A DNA stretch of 64,000 bases from Rhynochetos jubatus (lineage: Eukaryota; Chordata; Aves; Eurypygiformes; Rhynochetidae), in NCBI GenBank assembly GCA_027574665.1, contig CM050659.1, positions 16,841,001 to 16,905,000 on the forward strand, in the 5' to 3' direction. Within the stretch, counting starts at the first letter, position 1. Each line of letters begins with the position of its first letter. Under the pieces are notes generated by a model. That model saw only the letters and a program-made list of their open reading frames with translations. It searched no databases and was not told the DNA's origin. A program made the position numbers and the translations under genes. Of the stretch, positions 23,274 through 36,710 are shown piece by piece.

Positions 23274-26200
23274 ACAGACATGGCTCCTTCCCCTGCTTTC
23301 CTAGCCAGAACCCAGGGGGGGCCGTGGCCGGAAACCGCGGTCGGCAACTTCTAGGGTTAGGGTTAGGGTTAGGGTCCGGAGAACCAGAAAGCCCACAGCT
23401 CCAGGGATAATTGGGATTGCAAAGGCCTGCCAAGAGGAGCACGACACTGCACAGACATGGCTCCTTCCCCAGCTTTCCTAGCCAGAACCCAGGGGGGGCC
23501 TTCGCCGGAAACCGCGGTCGGCAACTTCTAGGGTTAGGGTTAGGGTTAGGGTCCGGAGAAGCAGAAAGCCCACAGCTCCAGGGATAATTGGGATTGCAAA
23601 CGCCTGCCAAGAGGAGCACGACACTGCACAGACATGGCTCCTTCCCCTGCTTTCCTATCCAGAACCCAGGGCGGGGCCTTGGCCGGAAACCGCGGTCGGC
23701 AACTTCTAGGGTTAGGGTTAGGGTTAGGGTCCGGAGAACCAGAAAGCCCACAGCTCCAGGGATAATTGGGATTGCAAAGGCCTGCCAAGAGGAGCACGAC
23801 ACTGCACACACATGGCTCCTTCCCCAGCTTTCCTAGCCAGAACCCAGGGGTTGCCGTGGCCGGAAAACGCGGTCGGCAACTTCTAGGGTTAGGGTTAGGG
23901 TTAGGGTCCGGAGAACCAGAAAGCCCACAGCTCCAGGGATAATTGGGATTGCAAAGGCCTGCCAAGAGGAGCACGACACTGCACAGACATGGCTCCTTCC
24001 CCTGCTTTCCTAGCCAGAACCCAGGGGGGGCCGTGGCCGGAAACCGCGGTCGGCAACTTCTAGGGTTAGGGTTAGGGTTAGGGTCCGGAGAACCAGAAAG
24101 CCCACAGCTCCAGGGATAATTGGGATTGCAAAGGCCTGCCAAGAGGAGCACGACACTGCACAGACATGGCTCCTTCCCCTGCTTTCCTAGCCAGAACCCG
24201 GGGGGGGCCGTGGCCGGAAACCGCGGTCGGCAACTTCTAGGGTTAGGGTTAGGGTTAGGGTCCGGAGAACCAGAAAGCCCACAGCTCCAGGGATAATTGG
24301 GATTGCAAAGGCCTGCCAAGAGGAGCACGACACTGCACAGACATGGCTCCTTCCCCTGCTTTCCTAGCCAGAACCCGGGAGGGGCCGTGGCCGGAAACCG
24401 CGGTCGGCAACTTCTAGGGTTAGGGTTAGGGTTAGGGTCCGGAGAACCAGAAAGCCCACAGCTCCAGGGATAATTGGGATTGCAAAGGCCTGCCAAGAGG
24501 AGCACGACACTGCACAGACATGGCTCCTTCCCCTGCTTTCCTACCCAGAACCCAGGGGGGGCCTTCGCCGGAAACCGCGGTCGGCAACTTCTAGGGTTAG
24601 GGTTAGGGTTAGGGTCCGGAGAACCAGAAAGCCCACAGCTCCAGGGATAATTGGGATTGCAAAGGCCTGCCAAGAGGAGCACGACACTGCACAGACATGG
24701 CTCCTTCCCCTGCTTTCCTAGCCAGAACCCGGGGGGGGCCGTGGCCGGAAACCGCGGTCGGCAACTTCTAGGGTTAGGGTTAGGGTGCGGAGAACCAGAA
24801 AGCCCACAGCTCCAGGGATAATTGGGATTGCAAAGGCCTGCCAAGAGGAGCACGACACTGCACAGACATGGCTCCTTCCCCTGCTTTCCTAGCCAGAACC
24901 CAGGGGGGGCCGTGGCCGGAAACCGCGGTCGGCAACTTCTAGGGTTAGGGTTAGGGTTAGGGTCCGGAGAACCAGAAAGCCCACAGCTCCAGGGATAATT
25001 GGGATTGCAAAGGCCTGCCAAGAGGAGCACGACACTGCACAGACATGGCTCCTTCCCCTGCTTTCCTAGCCAGAACCCAGGGGGGGCCTTCGCCGGAAAC
25101 CGCGGTCGGCAACTTCTAGGGTTAGGGTTAGGGTTAGGGTCCGGAGAACCAGAAAGCCCACAGCTCCAGGGATAATTGGGATTGCAAAGGCCTGCCAAGA
25201 GGAGCACGACACTGCACAGACATGGCTCCTTCCCCTGCTTTCCTAGCCAGAACCCGGGGGGGGCCGTGGCCGGAAACCGCGGTCGGCAACTTCTAGGGTT
25301 AGGGTTAGGGTTAGGGTCCGGAGAACCAGAGAGCCCACAGCTCCAGGGATAATTGGGATTGCAAAGGCCTGCCAAGAGGAGCACGACACTGCACAGACAT
25401 GGCTCCTTCCCCTGCTTTCCTAGCCAGAACCCGGGGGAGGCCGTGGCCGGAAACCGCGGTCGGCAACTTCTAGGGTTAGGGTTAGGGTTAGGGTCCGGAG
25501 AACCAGAAAGCCCACAGCTCCAGGGATAATTGGGATTGCAAAGGCCTGCCAAGAGGAGCACGACACTGCACAGACATGGCTCCTTCCCCTGCTTTCCTAG
25601 CCAGAACCCAGGGGGGGCCGTGGCCGGAAACCGCGGTCGGCAACTTCTAGGGTTAGGGTTAGGGTTAGGGTCCGGAGAACCAGAAAGCCCACAGCTCCAG
25701 GGATAATTGGGATTGCAAAGGCCTGCCAAGAGGAGCACGACACTGCACAGACATGGCTCCTTCCCCTGCTTTCCTAGCCAGAACCCAGGGGGGGCCGTGG
25801 CCGGAAACCGCGGTCGGCAACTTCTAGGGTTAGGGTTAGGGTTAGGGTCCGGAGAACCAGAAAGCCCACAGCTCCAGGGATAATTGGGATTGCAAAGGCC
25901 TGCCAAGAGGAGCACGACACTGCACAGACATGGCTCCTTCCCCTGCTTTCCTAGCCAGAACCCGGGGGGGGCCGTGGCCGGAAACCGCGGTCGGCAACTT
26001 CTAGGGTTAGGGTTAGGGTTAGGGTCCGGAGAACCAGAAAGCCCACAGCTCCAGGGATAATTGGGATTGCAAAGGCCTGCCAAGAGGAGCACGACACTGC
26101 ACAGACATGGCTCCTTCCCCTGCTTTCCTAGACAGAACCCAGGGGGGGGCCGTGGCCGGAAACCGCGGTCGGCAACTTCTAGGGTTAGGGTTAGGCTTAG

Positions 26201-26278
26201 GGTCCGGAGAACCAGAAAGCCCACAGCTCCAGGGATAATTGGGATTGCAAAGGCCTGCCAAGAGGAGCACGACACTGC
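23274..26278 (+). repeat. Diverged long-range duplicate, left copy (partner 47656-50659)
   Basis: The order GAAGCAGAAAG (23559), AAACGCCTGCC, CTATCCAGAACCC, CACACACATGG followed by GGGGTTGCC, later CTACCCAGAACCC with CCTTCG, a 171-bp GTGCGG monomer, a plain monomer, CCTTCG, and finally TAGACAGAACCC with an extra G (26131) recurs about 24.38 kb to the right. Inside, the two copies differ by gain and loss of whole monomers and by substitutions, for example GGGCGGGGCCTTGG at 23669 only in this copy. The copies are thus related but not recent. Confidence 0.72.
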
Positions 26279-29200
26279 ACAGACATGGCTCCTTCCCCTG
26301 CTTTCCTAGCCAGAACCCAGGGGGTGCCTTCGCCGGAAACCGCGGTCAGCAACTTCTAGGGTTAGGGTTAGAGTTAGGGTCCGGAGAACCAGAAAGCCCA
26401 CAGCTCCAGGGATAATTGGGATTGCAAAGGCCTGCCAAGAGGAGCACGACACTGCACCGACATGGCTCCTTCCCCTGCTTTCCTAGCCAGAACCCAGGGG
26501 GGGCCGTGGCTGGAAACCGCGGTCGGCAACTTCTAGGGTTAGGGTTAGGGTTAGGGTCCGGAGAACCAGAAAGCCCACAGCTCCAGGGATAATTGGGATT
26601 GCAAAGGCCTGCCAAGAGGAGCACGACACTGCACAGACATGGCTCCTTCCCCAGCTTTCCTAGCCAGAACCCAGGGGGGGCCTTCGCCGGAAACCGCGGT
26701 CGGCAACTTCTAGGGTTAGGGTTAGGGTTAGGGTCCGGAGAACCAGAAAGCCCACAGCTCCAGGGATAATTGGGATTGCAAAGGCCTGCCAAGAGGAGCA
26801 CGACACTGCACAGACATGGCTCCTTCCCCTGCTTTCCTAGCCAGAACCCAGGGGGGGCCGTGGCCGGAAACCGCGGTCGGCAACTTCTAGGGTTAGGGTT
26901 AGGGTTAGGGTCCGGAGAACCAGAAAGCCCACAGCTCCAGGGATAATTGGGATTGCAAAGGCCTGCCAAGAGGAGCACGACACTGCACACACATGGCTCC
27001 TTCCCCAGCTTTCCTAGCCAGAACCCAGGGGTTGCCGTGGCCGGAAACCGCGGTCGGCAACTTCTAGGGTTAGGGTTAGGGTTAGGGTCCGGAGAACCAG
27101 AAAGCCCACAGCTCCAGGGATAATTGGGATTGCAAAGGCCTGCCAAGAGGAGCACGACACTGCACAGACATGGCTCCTTCCCCTGCTTTCCTAGCCAGAA
27201 CCCAGGGGGGGCCGTGGCCGGAAACCGCGGTCGGCAACTTCTAGGGTTAGGGTTAGGGTTAGGGTCCGGAGAACCAGAAAGCCCACAGCTCCAGGGATAA
27301 TTGGGATTGCAAAGGCCTGCCAAGAGGAGCACGACACTGCACAGACATGGCTCCTTCCCCTGCTTTCCTAGCCAGAACCCAGGGGTTGCCGTGGCCGGAA
27401 ACCGCGGTCGGCAACTTCTAGGGTTAGGGTTAGGGTTAGGGTCCGGAGAACCAGAAAGCCCACAGCTCCAGGGATAATTGGGATTGCAAAGGCCTGCCAA
27501 GAGGAGCACGACACTGCACAGACATGGCTCCTTCCCCTGCTTTCCTAGCCAGAACCCAGGGGGGGCCGTGGCCGGAAACCGCGGTCGGCAACTTCTAGGG
27601 TTAGGGTTAGGGTTAGGGTCCGGAGAACCAGAAAGCCCACAGCTCCAGGGATAATTGGGATTGCAAAGGCCTGCCAAGAGGAGCACGACACTGCACCGAC
27701 ATGGCTCCTTCCCCTGCTTTCCTATCCAAAACCCAGGGGGGGCCGTGGCCGGAAACCGCGGTTGGCAACTTCTAGGGTTAGGGTTAGGGTTAGGGTCCAG
27801 AGAACCAGAAAGCCCACAGCTCCAGGGATAATTGGGATTGCAAAGGCCTGCCAAGAGGAGCACGACACTGCACAGACATGGCTCCTTCCCCTGCTTTCCT
27901 AGCCAGAACCCAGGGGGGGCCGTGGCCGGAAACCGCGGTCGGCAACTTCTAGGGTTAGGGTTAGGGTTAGGGTCCGGAGAACCAGAAAGCCCACAGCTCC
28001 AGGGATAATTGGGATTGCAAAGGCCTGCCAAGAGGAGCACGACACTGCACAGACATGGCTCCTTCCCCTGCTTTCCTAGCCAGAACCCAGGGTGGGCCTT
28101 CGCCGGAAACCGCGGTCGGCAACTTCTAGGGTTAGGGTTAGGGTTAGGGTGCGGAGAACCAGAAAGCCCACAGCTCCAGGGATAATTGGGATTGCAAAGG
28201 CCTGCCAAGAGGAGCACGACACTGCACAGACATGGCTCCTTCCCCTGCTTTCCTAGCCAGAACCCGGGGGGGGCCGTGGCCGGAAACCGCGGTCGGCAAC
28301 TTCTAGGGTTAGGGTTAGGGTTAGGGTCCGGAGAACCAGAAAGCCCACAGCTCCAGGGATAATTGGGATTGCAAAGGCCTGCCAAGAGGAGCACGACACT
28401 GCACAGACATGGCTCCTTCCCCTGCTTTCCTAGCCAGAACCCGGGAGGGGCCGTGGCCGGAAACCGCGGTCGGCAACTTCTAGGGTTAGGGTTAGGGTTA
28501 GGGTCCGGAGAACCAGAAAGCCCACAGCTCCAGGGATAATTGGGATTGCAAAGGCCTGCCAAGGGGAGCACGACACTGCACAGACATGGCTCCTTCCCCT
28601 GCTTTCCTAGCCAGAACCCAGGGGGGGCCTTCGCCGGAAACCGCGGTCGGCAACTTCTAGGGTTAGGGTTAGGGTTAGGGTCCGGAGAACCAGAAAGCCC
28701 ACAGCTCCAGGGATAATTGGGATTGCAAAGGCCTGCCAAGAGGAGCACGACACTGCACAGACATGGCTCCTTCCCCTGCTTTCCTAGCCAGAACCCAGGG
28801 TGGGCCTTCGCCGGAAACCGCGGTCGGCAACTTCTAGGGTTAGGGTTAGGGTTAGGGTGCGGAGAACCAGAAAGCCCACAGCTCCAGGGATAATTGGGAT
28901 TGCAAAGGCCTGCCAAGAGGAGCACGACACTGCACAGACATGGCTCCTTCCCCTGCTTTCCTAGCCAGAACCCGGGGGGGGCCGTGGCCGGAAACCGCGG
29001 TCGGCAACTTCTAGGGTTAGGGTTAGGGTTAGGGTCCGGAGAACCAGAAAGCCCACAGCTCCAGGGATAATTGGGATTGCAAAGGCCTGCCAAGAGGAGC
29101 ACGACACTGCACAGACATGGCTCCTTCCCCTGCTTTCCTAGCCAGAACCCGGGAGGGGCCGTGGCCGGAAACCGCGGTCGGCAACTTCTAGGGTTAGGGT

Positions 29201-29995
29201 TAGGGTTAGGGTCCGGAGAACCAGAAAGCCCACAGCTCCAGGGATAATTGGGATTGCAAAGGCCTGCCAAGAGGAGCACGACACTGCACAGACATGGCTC
29301 CTTCCCCTGCTTTCCTAGCCAGAACCCAGGGGGGGCCTTCGCCGGAAACCGCGGTCGGCAACTTCTAGGGTTAGGGTTAGGGTTAGGGTCCGGAGAACCA
29401 GAAAGCCCACAGCTCCAGGGATAATTGGGATTGCAAAGGCCTGCCAAGAGGAGCACGACACTGCACAGACATGGCTCCTTCCCCTGCTTTCCTAGCCAGA
29501 ACCCGGGGGGGGCCGTGGCCGGAAACCGCGGTCGGCAACTTCTAGGGTTAGGGTTAGGGTTAGGGTCCGGAGAACCAGAAAGCCCACAGCTCCAGGGATA
29601 ATTGGGATTGCAAAGGCCTGCCAAGAGGAGCACGACACTGCACAGACATGGCTCCTTCCCCTGCTTTCCTAGCCAGAACCCGGGAGGGGCCGTGGCCGGA
29701 AACCGCGGTCGGCAACTTCTAGGGTTAGGGTTAGGGTTAGGGTCCGGAGAACCAGAAAGCCCACAGCTCCAGGGATAATTGGGATTGCAAAGGCCTGCCA
29801 AGAGGAGCACGACACTGCACAGACATGGCTCCTTCCCCTGCTTTCCTACCCAGAACCCAGGGGGGGCCTTCGCCGGAAACCGCGGTCGGCAACTTCTAGG
29901 GTTAGGGTTAGGGTTAGGGTCCGGAGAACCAGAAAGCCCACAGCTCCAGGGATAATTGGGATTGCAAAGGCCTGCCAAGAGGAGCACGACACTGC
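26279..29995 (+). repeat. Array domain leading into the CATAGAC cassettes
   Basis: Twenty-one monomers. The left part has a CCTTCG monomer with GGTCAGCAAC and TTAGAGTTAG, CACCGACATGG with GTGGCTGG, then CACACACATGG with GGGGTTGCC (26993), alternating plain and GGGGTTGCC monomers, and CTATCCAAAACCC with CCAGAGAACC (27722). This same series recurs near 31790-32500 and 42010-42570. The right part is the four-monomer repeat described separately, followed by CCCGGGG, GGGAGGGG and CTACCC/CCTTCG monomers up to the first CATAGAC marker. Confidence 0.8.
28049..29464 (+). repeat. Four-monomer higher-order repeat, 708 bp, two tandem copies
   Basis: Each copy is GGGTGGGCCTTCG with GTGCGG, then CCCGGGG, then GGGAGGGG, then a CCTTCG monomer. 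The marker GGTGGG lies at 28091 and 28799, exactly 708 bp apart. The first copy has CCAAGGGGAGC before its fourth monomer, a mark also seen near 34043, 35984 and 43230, while the second has the usual CCAAGAGGAGC. A further partial unit (CCCGGGG, GGGAGGGG, CTACCC/CCTTCG) follows to 29995. Confidence 0.9.
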
Positions 29996-32900
29996 ATAGA
30001 CATGGCTCCTTCCCCTGCTTTCCTAGCCAGAACCCGGGGGGGGGCCGTGGCCGGAAACCGCGGTCGGCAACTTCTAGGGTTAGGGTTAGGGTCCGGAGAA
30101 CCAGAAAGCCCACAGCTCCAGGGATAATTGGGATTGCAAAGGCCTGCCAAGAGGAGCACGACACTGCACAGACATGGCTCCTTCCCCAGCTTTCCTAGCC
30201 AGAACCCAGGGCAGGCCGTGGCCGGAAACCGCGGTCGGCAACTTCTAGGGTTAGGGTTAGGGTTAGGGTCCGGAGAACCAGAAAGCCCACAGCTCCAGGG
30301 ATAATTGGGATTGCAAAGGCCTGCCAAGAGGAGCACGACACTGCACAGACATGGCTCCTTCCCCTGCTTTCCTAGCCAGAACCCAGGGGGGGCCGTGGCC
30401 TGAAACCGCGGTCGGCAACTTCTAGGGTTAGGGTTAGGGTTAGGGTGCGGAGAACCAGAAAGCCCACAGCTCCAGGGATAATTGGGATTGCAAAGGCCTG
30501 CCAAGAGGAGCACGACACTGCACAGACATGGCTCCTTCCCCAGCTTTCCTAGCCAGAACCCAGGGGGTGCCGTGGCCGGAAACCGCGGTCGGCAACTTCT
30601 AGGGTTAGGGTTAGGGTTAGGGTCCGGAGAACCAGAAAGCCCACAGCTCCAGGGATAATTGGGATTGCAAAGGCCTGCCAAGAGGAGCACGACACTGCAC
30701 AGACATGGCTCCTTCCCCTGCTTTCCTAGCCAGAACCCAGGGGGGGCCGTGGCTGGAAACCGCGGTCGGCAACTTCTAGGGTTAGGGTTAGGGTTAGGGT
30801 CCGGAGAACCAGAAAGCCCACAGCTCCAGGGATAATTGGGATTGCAAAGGCCTGCCAAGAGGAGCACGACACTGCACAGACATGGCTCCTTCCCCTGCTT
30901 TCCTAGCCAGAAGCCGGGAGGGGCCGTGGGCGGAAACCGCGGTCGGCAACTTCTAGGGTTAGTGTTAGGGTTAGGGTCCGGAGAACCAGAAAGCCCACAG
31001 CTCCAGGGATAATTGGGATTGCAAAGGCCTGCCAAGAGGAGCATGACACTGCACAGACATGGCTCCTTCCCCTGCTTTCCTAGCCAGAACCCGGGGGGGG
31101 CCGTGGCCGGAAACCGCGGTCGGCAACTTCTAGGGTTAGGGTTAGGGTTAGGGTCCGGAGAACCAGAAAGCCCACAGCTCCAGGGATAATTGGGATTGCA
31201 AAGGCCTGCCAAGAGGAGCACGACACTGCACAGACATGGCTCCTTCCCCTGCTTTCCTAGCCAGAACCCAGGGGGGGCCGTGGCCGGAAACCGCGGTCGG
31301 TAACTTCTAGGGTTAGGGTTAGGGTTAGGGTCCGGAGAACCAGAAAGCCCACAGCTCCAGGGATAATTGGGATTGTAAAGGCCTGCCAAGAGGAGCTTGA
31401 CACTGCACCGACATGGCTCCTTCCCCAGCTTTCCTAGCCAGAACGCAGGAGGGGCCGTGGCCGGAAAGCGCGGTCGGCAACTTCTAGGGTTAGGGTTAGG
31501 GTTAGGGTCCGGAGAACCAGAAAGCCCACAGCTCCAGGGATAATTGGGATTGTAAAGGCCTGCCAAGAGGAGCATGACACTGCACCGACATGGCTCCTTC
31601 CCCAGCTTTCCTAGCCAGAACCCAGGGGGGGCCATAACCAGAAACGGCAGTCGGCAACTTCTAGGGTTAGGGTTAGGGTTAGGGTCCGGAGAACCAGAAA
31701 GCCCACAGCTCCAGGGATAATTGGGATTGCAAAGGCCTGCCAAGAGGAGCACGACACTGCACACACATGGCTCCTTCCCCAGCTTTCCTAGCCAGAACCC
31801 AGGGGTTGCCGTGGCCGGAAACCGCGGTCGGCAACTTCTAGGGTTAGGGTTAGGGTTAGGGTCCGGAGAACCAGAAAGCCCACAGCTCCAGGGATAATTG
31901 GGATTGCAAAGGCCTGCCAAGAGGAGCACGACACTGCACAGACATGGCTCCTTCCCCTGCTTTCCTAGCCAGAACCCAGGGGGGGCCGTGGCCGGAAACC
32001 GCGGTCGGCAACTTCTAGGGTTAGGGTTAGGGTTAGGGTCCGGAGAACCAGAAAGCCCACAGCTCCAGGGATAATTGGGATTGCAAAGGCCTGCCAAGAG
32101 GAGCACGACACTGCACAGACATGGCTCCTTCCCCTGCTTTCCTAGCCAGAACCCAGGGGTTGCCGTGGCCGGAAACCGCGGTCGGCAACTTCTAGGGTTA
32201 GGGTTAGGGTTAGGGTCCGGAGAACCAGAAAGCCCACAGCTCCAGGGATAATTGGGATTGCAAAGGCCTGCCAAGAGGAGCACGACACTGCACAGACATG
32301 GCTCCTTCCCCTGCTTTCCTAGCCAGAACCCAGGGGGGGCCGTGGCCGGAAACCGCGGTCGGCAACTTCTAGGGTTAGGGTTAGGGTTAGGGTCCGGAGA
32401 ACCAGAAAGCCCACAGCTCCAGGGATAATTGGGATTGCAAAGGCCTGCCAAGAGGAGCACGACACTGCACCGACATGGCTCCTTCCCCTGCTTTCCTATC
32501 CAAAACCCAGGGGGGCCCGTGGCCGGAAACCGCGGTTGGCAACTTCTAGGGTTAGGGTTAGGGTTAGGGTCCAGAGAACCAGAAAGCCCACAGCTCCAGG
32601 GATAATTGGGATTGCAAAGGCCTGCCAAGAGGAGCACGACACTGCACCGACATGGCTCCTTCCCCTGCTTTCCTAGCCAGAACCCAGGGGGGGCCTTCGC
32701 CGGAAACCGCGGTCGGCAACTTCTAGGGTTAGGGTTAGGGTTAGGGTCCGGAGAACCAGAAAGCCCACAGCTCCAGGGATAATTGGGATTGCAAAGGCCT
32801 GCCAAGAGGAGCACGACACTGCACAGACATGGCTCCTTCCCCTGCTTTCCTAGCCAGAACCCAGGGGGGGCCGTGGCCGGAAACCGCGGTCGGCAACTTC

Positions 32901-35900
32901 TAGGGTTAGGGTTAGGGTTAGGGTCCGGAGAACCAGAAAGCCCACAGCTCCAGGGATAATTGGGATTGCAAAGGCCTGCCAAGAGGAGCACGACACTGCA
33001 CACACATGGCTCCTTCCCCAGCTTTCCTAGCCAGAACCCAGGGGTTGCCGTGGCCGGAAACCGCGGTCGGCAACTTCTAGGGTTAGGGTTAGGGTTAGGG
33101 TCCGGAGAACCAGAAAGCCCACAGCTCCAGGGATAATTGGGATTGCAAAGGCCTGCCAAGAGGAGCACGACACTGCACAGACATGGCTCCTTCCCCTGCT
33201 TTCCTAGCCAGAACCCAGGGGGGGCCGTGGCCGGAAACCGCGGTCGGCAACTTCTAGGGTTAGGGTTAGGGTTAGGGTCCGGAGAACCAGAAAGCCCACA
33301 GCTCCAGGGATAATTGGGATTGCAAAGGCCTGCCAAGAGGAGCACGACACTGCACAGACATGGCTCCTTCCCCTGCTTTCCTAGCCAGAACCCAGGGGTT
33401 GCCGTGGCCGGAAACCGCGGTCGGCAACTTCTAGGGTTAGGGTTAGGGTTAGGGTCCGGAGAACCAGAAAGCCCACAGCTCCAGGGATAATTGGGATTGC
33501 AAAGGCCTGCCAAGAGGAGCACGACACTGCACAGACATGGCTCCTTCCCCTGCTTTCCTAGCCAGAACCCAGGGTGGGCCTTCGCCGGAAACCGCGGTCG
33601 GCAACTTCTAGGGTTAGGGTTAGGGTTAGGGTGCGGAGAACCAGAAAGCCCACAGCTCCAGGGATAATTGGGATTGCAAAGGCCTGCCAAGAGGAGCACG
33701 ACACTGCACAGACATGGCTCCTTCCCCTGCTTTCCTAGCCAGAACCCGGGGGGGGCCGTGGCCGGAAACCGCGGTCGGCAACTTCTAGGGTTAGGGTTAG
33801 GGTTAGGGTCCGGAGAACCAGAAAGCCCACAGCTCCAGGGATAATTGGGATTGCAAAGGCCTGCCAAGAGGAGCACGACACTGCACAGACATGGCTCCTT
33901 CCCCTGCTTTCCTAGCCAGAACCCGGGAGGGGCCGTGGCCGGAAACCGCGGTCGGCAACTTCTAGGGTTAGGGTTAGGGTTAGGGTCCGGAGAACCAGAA
34001 AGCCCACAGCTCCAGGGATAATTGGGATTGCAAAGGCCTGCCAAGGGGAGCACGACACTGCACAGACATGGCTCCTTCCCCTGCTTTCCTAGCCAGAACC
34101 CAGGGGGGGCCTTCGCCGGAAACCGCGGTCGGCAACTTCTAGGGTTAGGGTTAGGGTTAGGGTCCGGAGAACCAGAAAGCCCACAGCTCCAGGGATAATT
34201 GGGATTGCAAAGGCCTGCCAAGAGGAGCACGACACTGCACAGACATGGCTCCTTCCCCTGCTTTCCTAGCCAGAACCCGGGGGGGGCCGTGGCCGGAAAC
34301 CGCGGTCGGCAACTTCTAGGGTTAGGGTTAGGGTTAGGGTCCGGAGAACCAGAAAGCCCACAGCTCCAGGGATAATTGGGATTGCAAAGGCCTGCCAAGA
34401 GGAGCACGACACTGCACAGACATGGCTCCTTCCCCTGCTTTCCTAGCCAGAACCCGGGAGGGGCCGTGGCCGGAAACCGCGGTCGGCAACTTCTAGGGTT
34501 AGGGTTAGGGTCCGGAGAACCAGAAAGCCCACAGCTCCAGGGATAATTGGGATTGCAAAGGCCTGCCAAGAGGAGCACGACACTGCACAGACATGGCTCC
34601 TTCCCCTGCTTTCCTAGCCAGAACCCAGGGCAGGCCGTGGCCGGAAACCGCGGTCGGCAACTTCTAGGGTTAGGGTTAGGGTTAGGGTCCGGAGAACCAG
34701 AAAGCCCACAGCTCCAGGGATAATTGGGATTGCAAAGGCCTGCCAAGAGGAGCACGACACTGCACAGACATGGCTCCTTCCCCTGCTTTCCTAGCCAGAA
34801 CCCAGGGGGGGCCGTGGCCTGAAACCGCGGTCGGCAACTTCTAGGGTTAGGGTTAGGGTTAGGGTCCGGAGAACCAGAAAGCCCACAGCTCCAGGGATAA
34901 TTGGGATTGCAAAGGCCTGCCAAGAGGAGCACGACACTGCACAGACATGGCTCCTTCCCCTGCTTTCCTAGCCAGAACCCAGGGGGGGCCGTGGCTGGAA
35001 ACCGCGGTCGGCAACTTCTAGGGTTAGGGTTAGGGTTAGGGTCCGGAGAACCAGAAAGCCCACAGCTCCAGGGATAATTGGGATTGCAAAGGCCTGCCAA
35101 GAGGAGCACGACACTGCACAGACATGGCTCCTTCCCCTGCTTTCCTAGCCAGAAGCCGGGAGGGGCCGTGGGCGGAAACCGCGGTCGGCAACTTCTAGGG
35201 TTAGGGTTAGGGTTAGGGTCCGGAGAACCAGAAAGCCCACAGCTCCAGGGATAATTGGGATTGCAAAGGCCTGCCAAGAGGAGCATGACACTGCACAGAC
35301 ATGGCTCCTTCCCCTGCTTTCCTAGCCAGAACACGGGGGGGGCCGTGTCCCGAAACCGCGGTCGGCAACTTCTAGGGTTAGGATTAGGGTTAGGGTCCGG
35401 AGAACCAGAAAGCCCACAGCTCCAGGGATAATTGGGATTGCAAAGGCCTGCCAAGAGGAGCACGACACTGCACAGACATGGCTCCTTCCCCTGCTTTCCT
35501 AGCCAGAACCCGGGGGGGGCCGTGGCCGGAAACCGCGGTCGGCAACTTCTAGGGTTAGGGTTAGGGTTAGGGTCCGGAGAACCAGAAAGCCCACAGCTCC
35601 AGGGATAATTGGGATTGCAAAGGCCTGCCAAGAGGAGCACGACACTGCACAGACATGGCTCCTTCCCCTGCTTTCCTAGCCAGAACCCAGGGGGGGCCGT
35701 GGCCGGAAACCGCGGTCGGTAACTTCTAGGGTTAGGGTTAGGGTTAGGGTCCGGAGAACCAGAAAGCCCACAGCTCCAGGGATAATTGGGATTGTAAAGG
35801 CCTGCCAAGAGGAGCTTGACACTGCACCGACATGGCTCCTTCCCCAGCTTTCCTAGCCAGAACGCAGGAGGGGCCGTGGCCGGAAAGCGCGGTCGGCAAC

Positions 35901-36710
35901 TTCTAGGGTTAGGGTTAGGGTTAGGGTCCGGAGAACCAGAAAGCCCACAGCTCCAGGGATAATTGGGATTGCAAAGGCCTGCCAAGGGGAGCACGACACT
36001 GCACAGACATGGCTCCTTCCCCTGCTTTCCTAGCCAGAACCCAGGGGGGGCCTTCGCCGGAAACCGCGGTCGGCAACTTCTAGGGTTAGGGTTAGGGTTA
36101 GGGTCCGGAGAACCAGAAAGCCCACAGCTCCAGGGATAATTGGGATTGCAAAGGCCTGCCAAGAGGAGCACGACACTGCACAGACATGGCTCCTTCCCCT
36201 GCTTTCCTAGCCAGAACCCGGGGGGGGCCGTGGCCGGAAACCGCGGTCGGCAACTTCTAGGGTTAGGGTTAGGGTTAGGGTCCGGAGAACCAGAAAGCCC
36301 ACAGCTCCAGGGATAATTGGGATTGCAAAGGCCTGCCAAGAGGAGCACGACACTGCACAGACATGGCTCCTTCCCCTGCTTTCCTAGCCAGAACCCGGGA
36401 GGGGCCGTGGCCGGAAACCGCGGTCGGCAACTTCTAGGGTTAGGGTTAGGGTTAGGGTCCGGAGAACCAGAAAGCCCACAGCTCCAGGGATAATTGGGAT
36501 TGCAAAGGCCTGCCAAGAGGAGCACGACACTGCACAGACATGGCTCCTTCCCCTGCTTTCCTACCCAGAACCCAGGGGGGGCCTTCGCCGGAAACCGCGG
36601 TCGGCAACTTCTAGGGTTAGGGTTAGGGTTAGGGTCCGGAGAACCAGAAAGCCCACAGCTCCAGGGATAATTGGGATTGCAAAGGCCTGCCAAGAGGAGC
36701 ACGACACTGC
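29996..36710 (+). repeat. CATAGAC cassette 1 (38 monomers, 6715 bp)
   Basis: Starts at the rare ATAGACATGG monomer with a nine-G run and a 171-bp core. The next monomers are GGGCAGG, GTGGCCTG with GTGCGG, GGGGGTGCC, GTGGCTGG and GAAGCCGGGAGGGGCCGTGGGCGG; most of this order opens the other cassettes. The cassette is itself internally duplicated. The series GTGGCCTG, GTGGCTGG, GAAGCCGGG, GGTAAC and AGGAGCTTGAC at 30.4-31.5 kb recurs at 34.8-35.9 kb, at +4242 or at +4419 where one ACACGGGG monomer is inserted. It also contains CCATAACCAG with AAACGGCAG (31630) and the CTATCCAAAACCC series. Confidence 0.87.
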
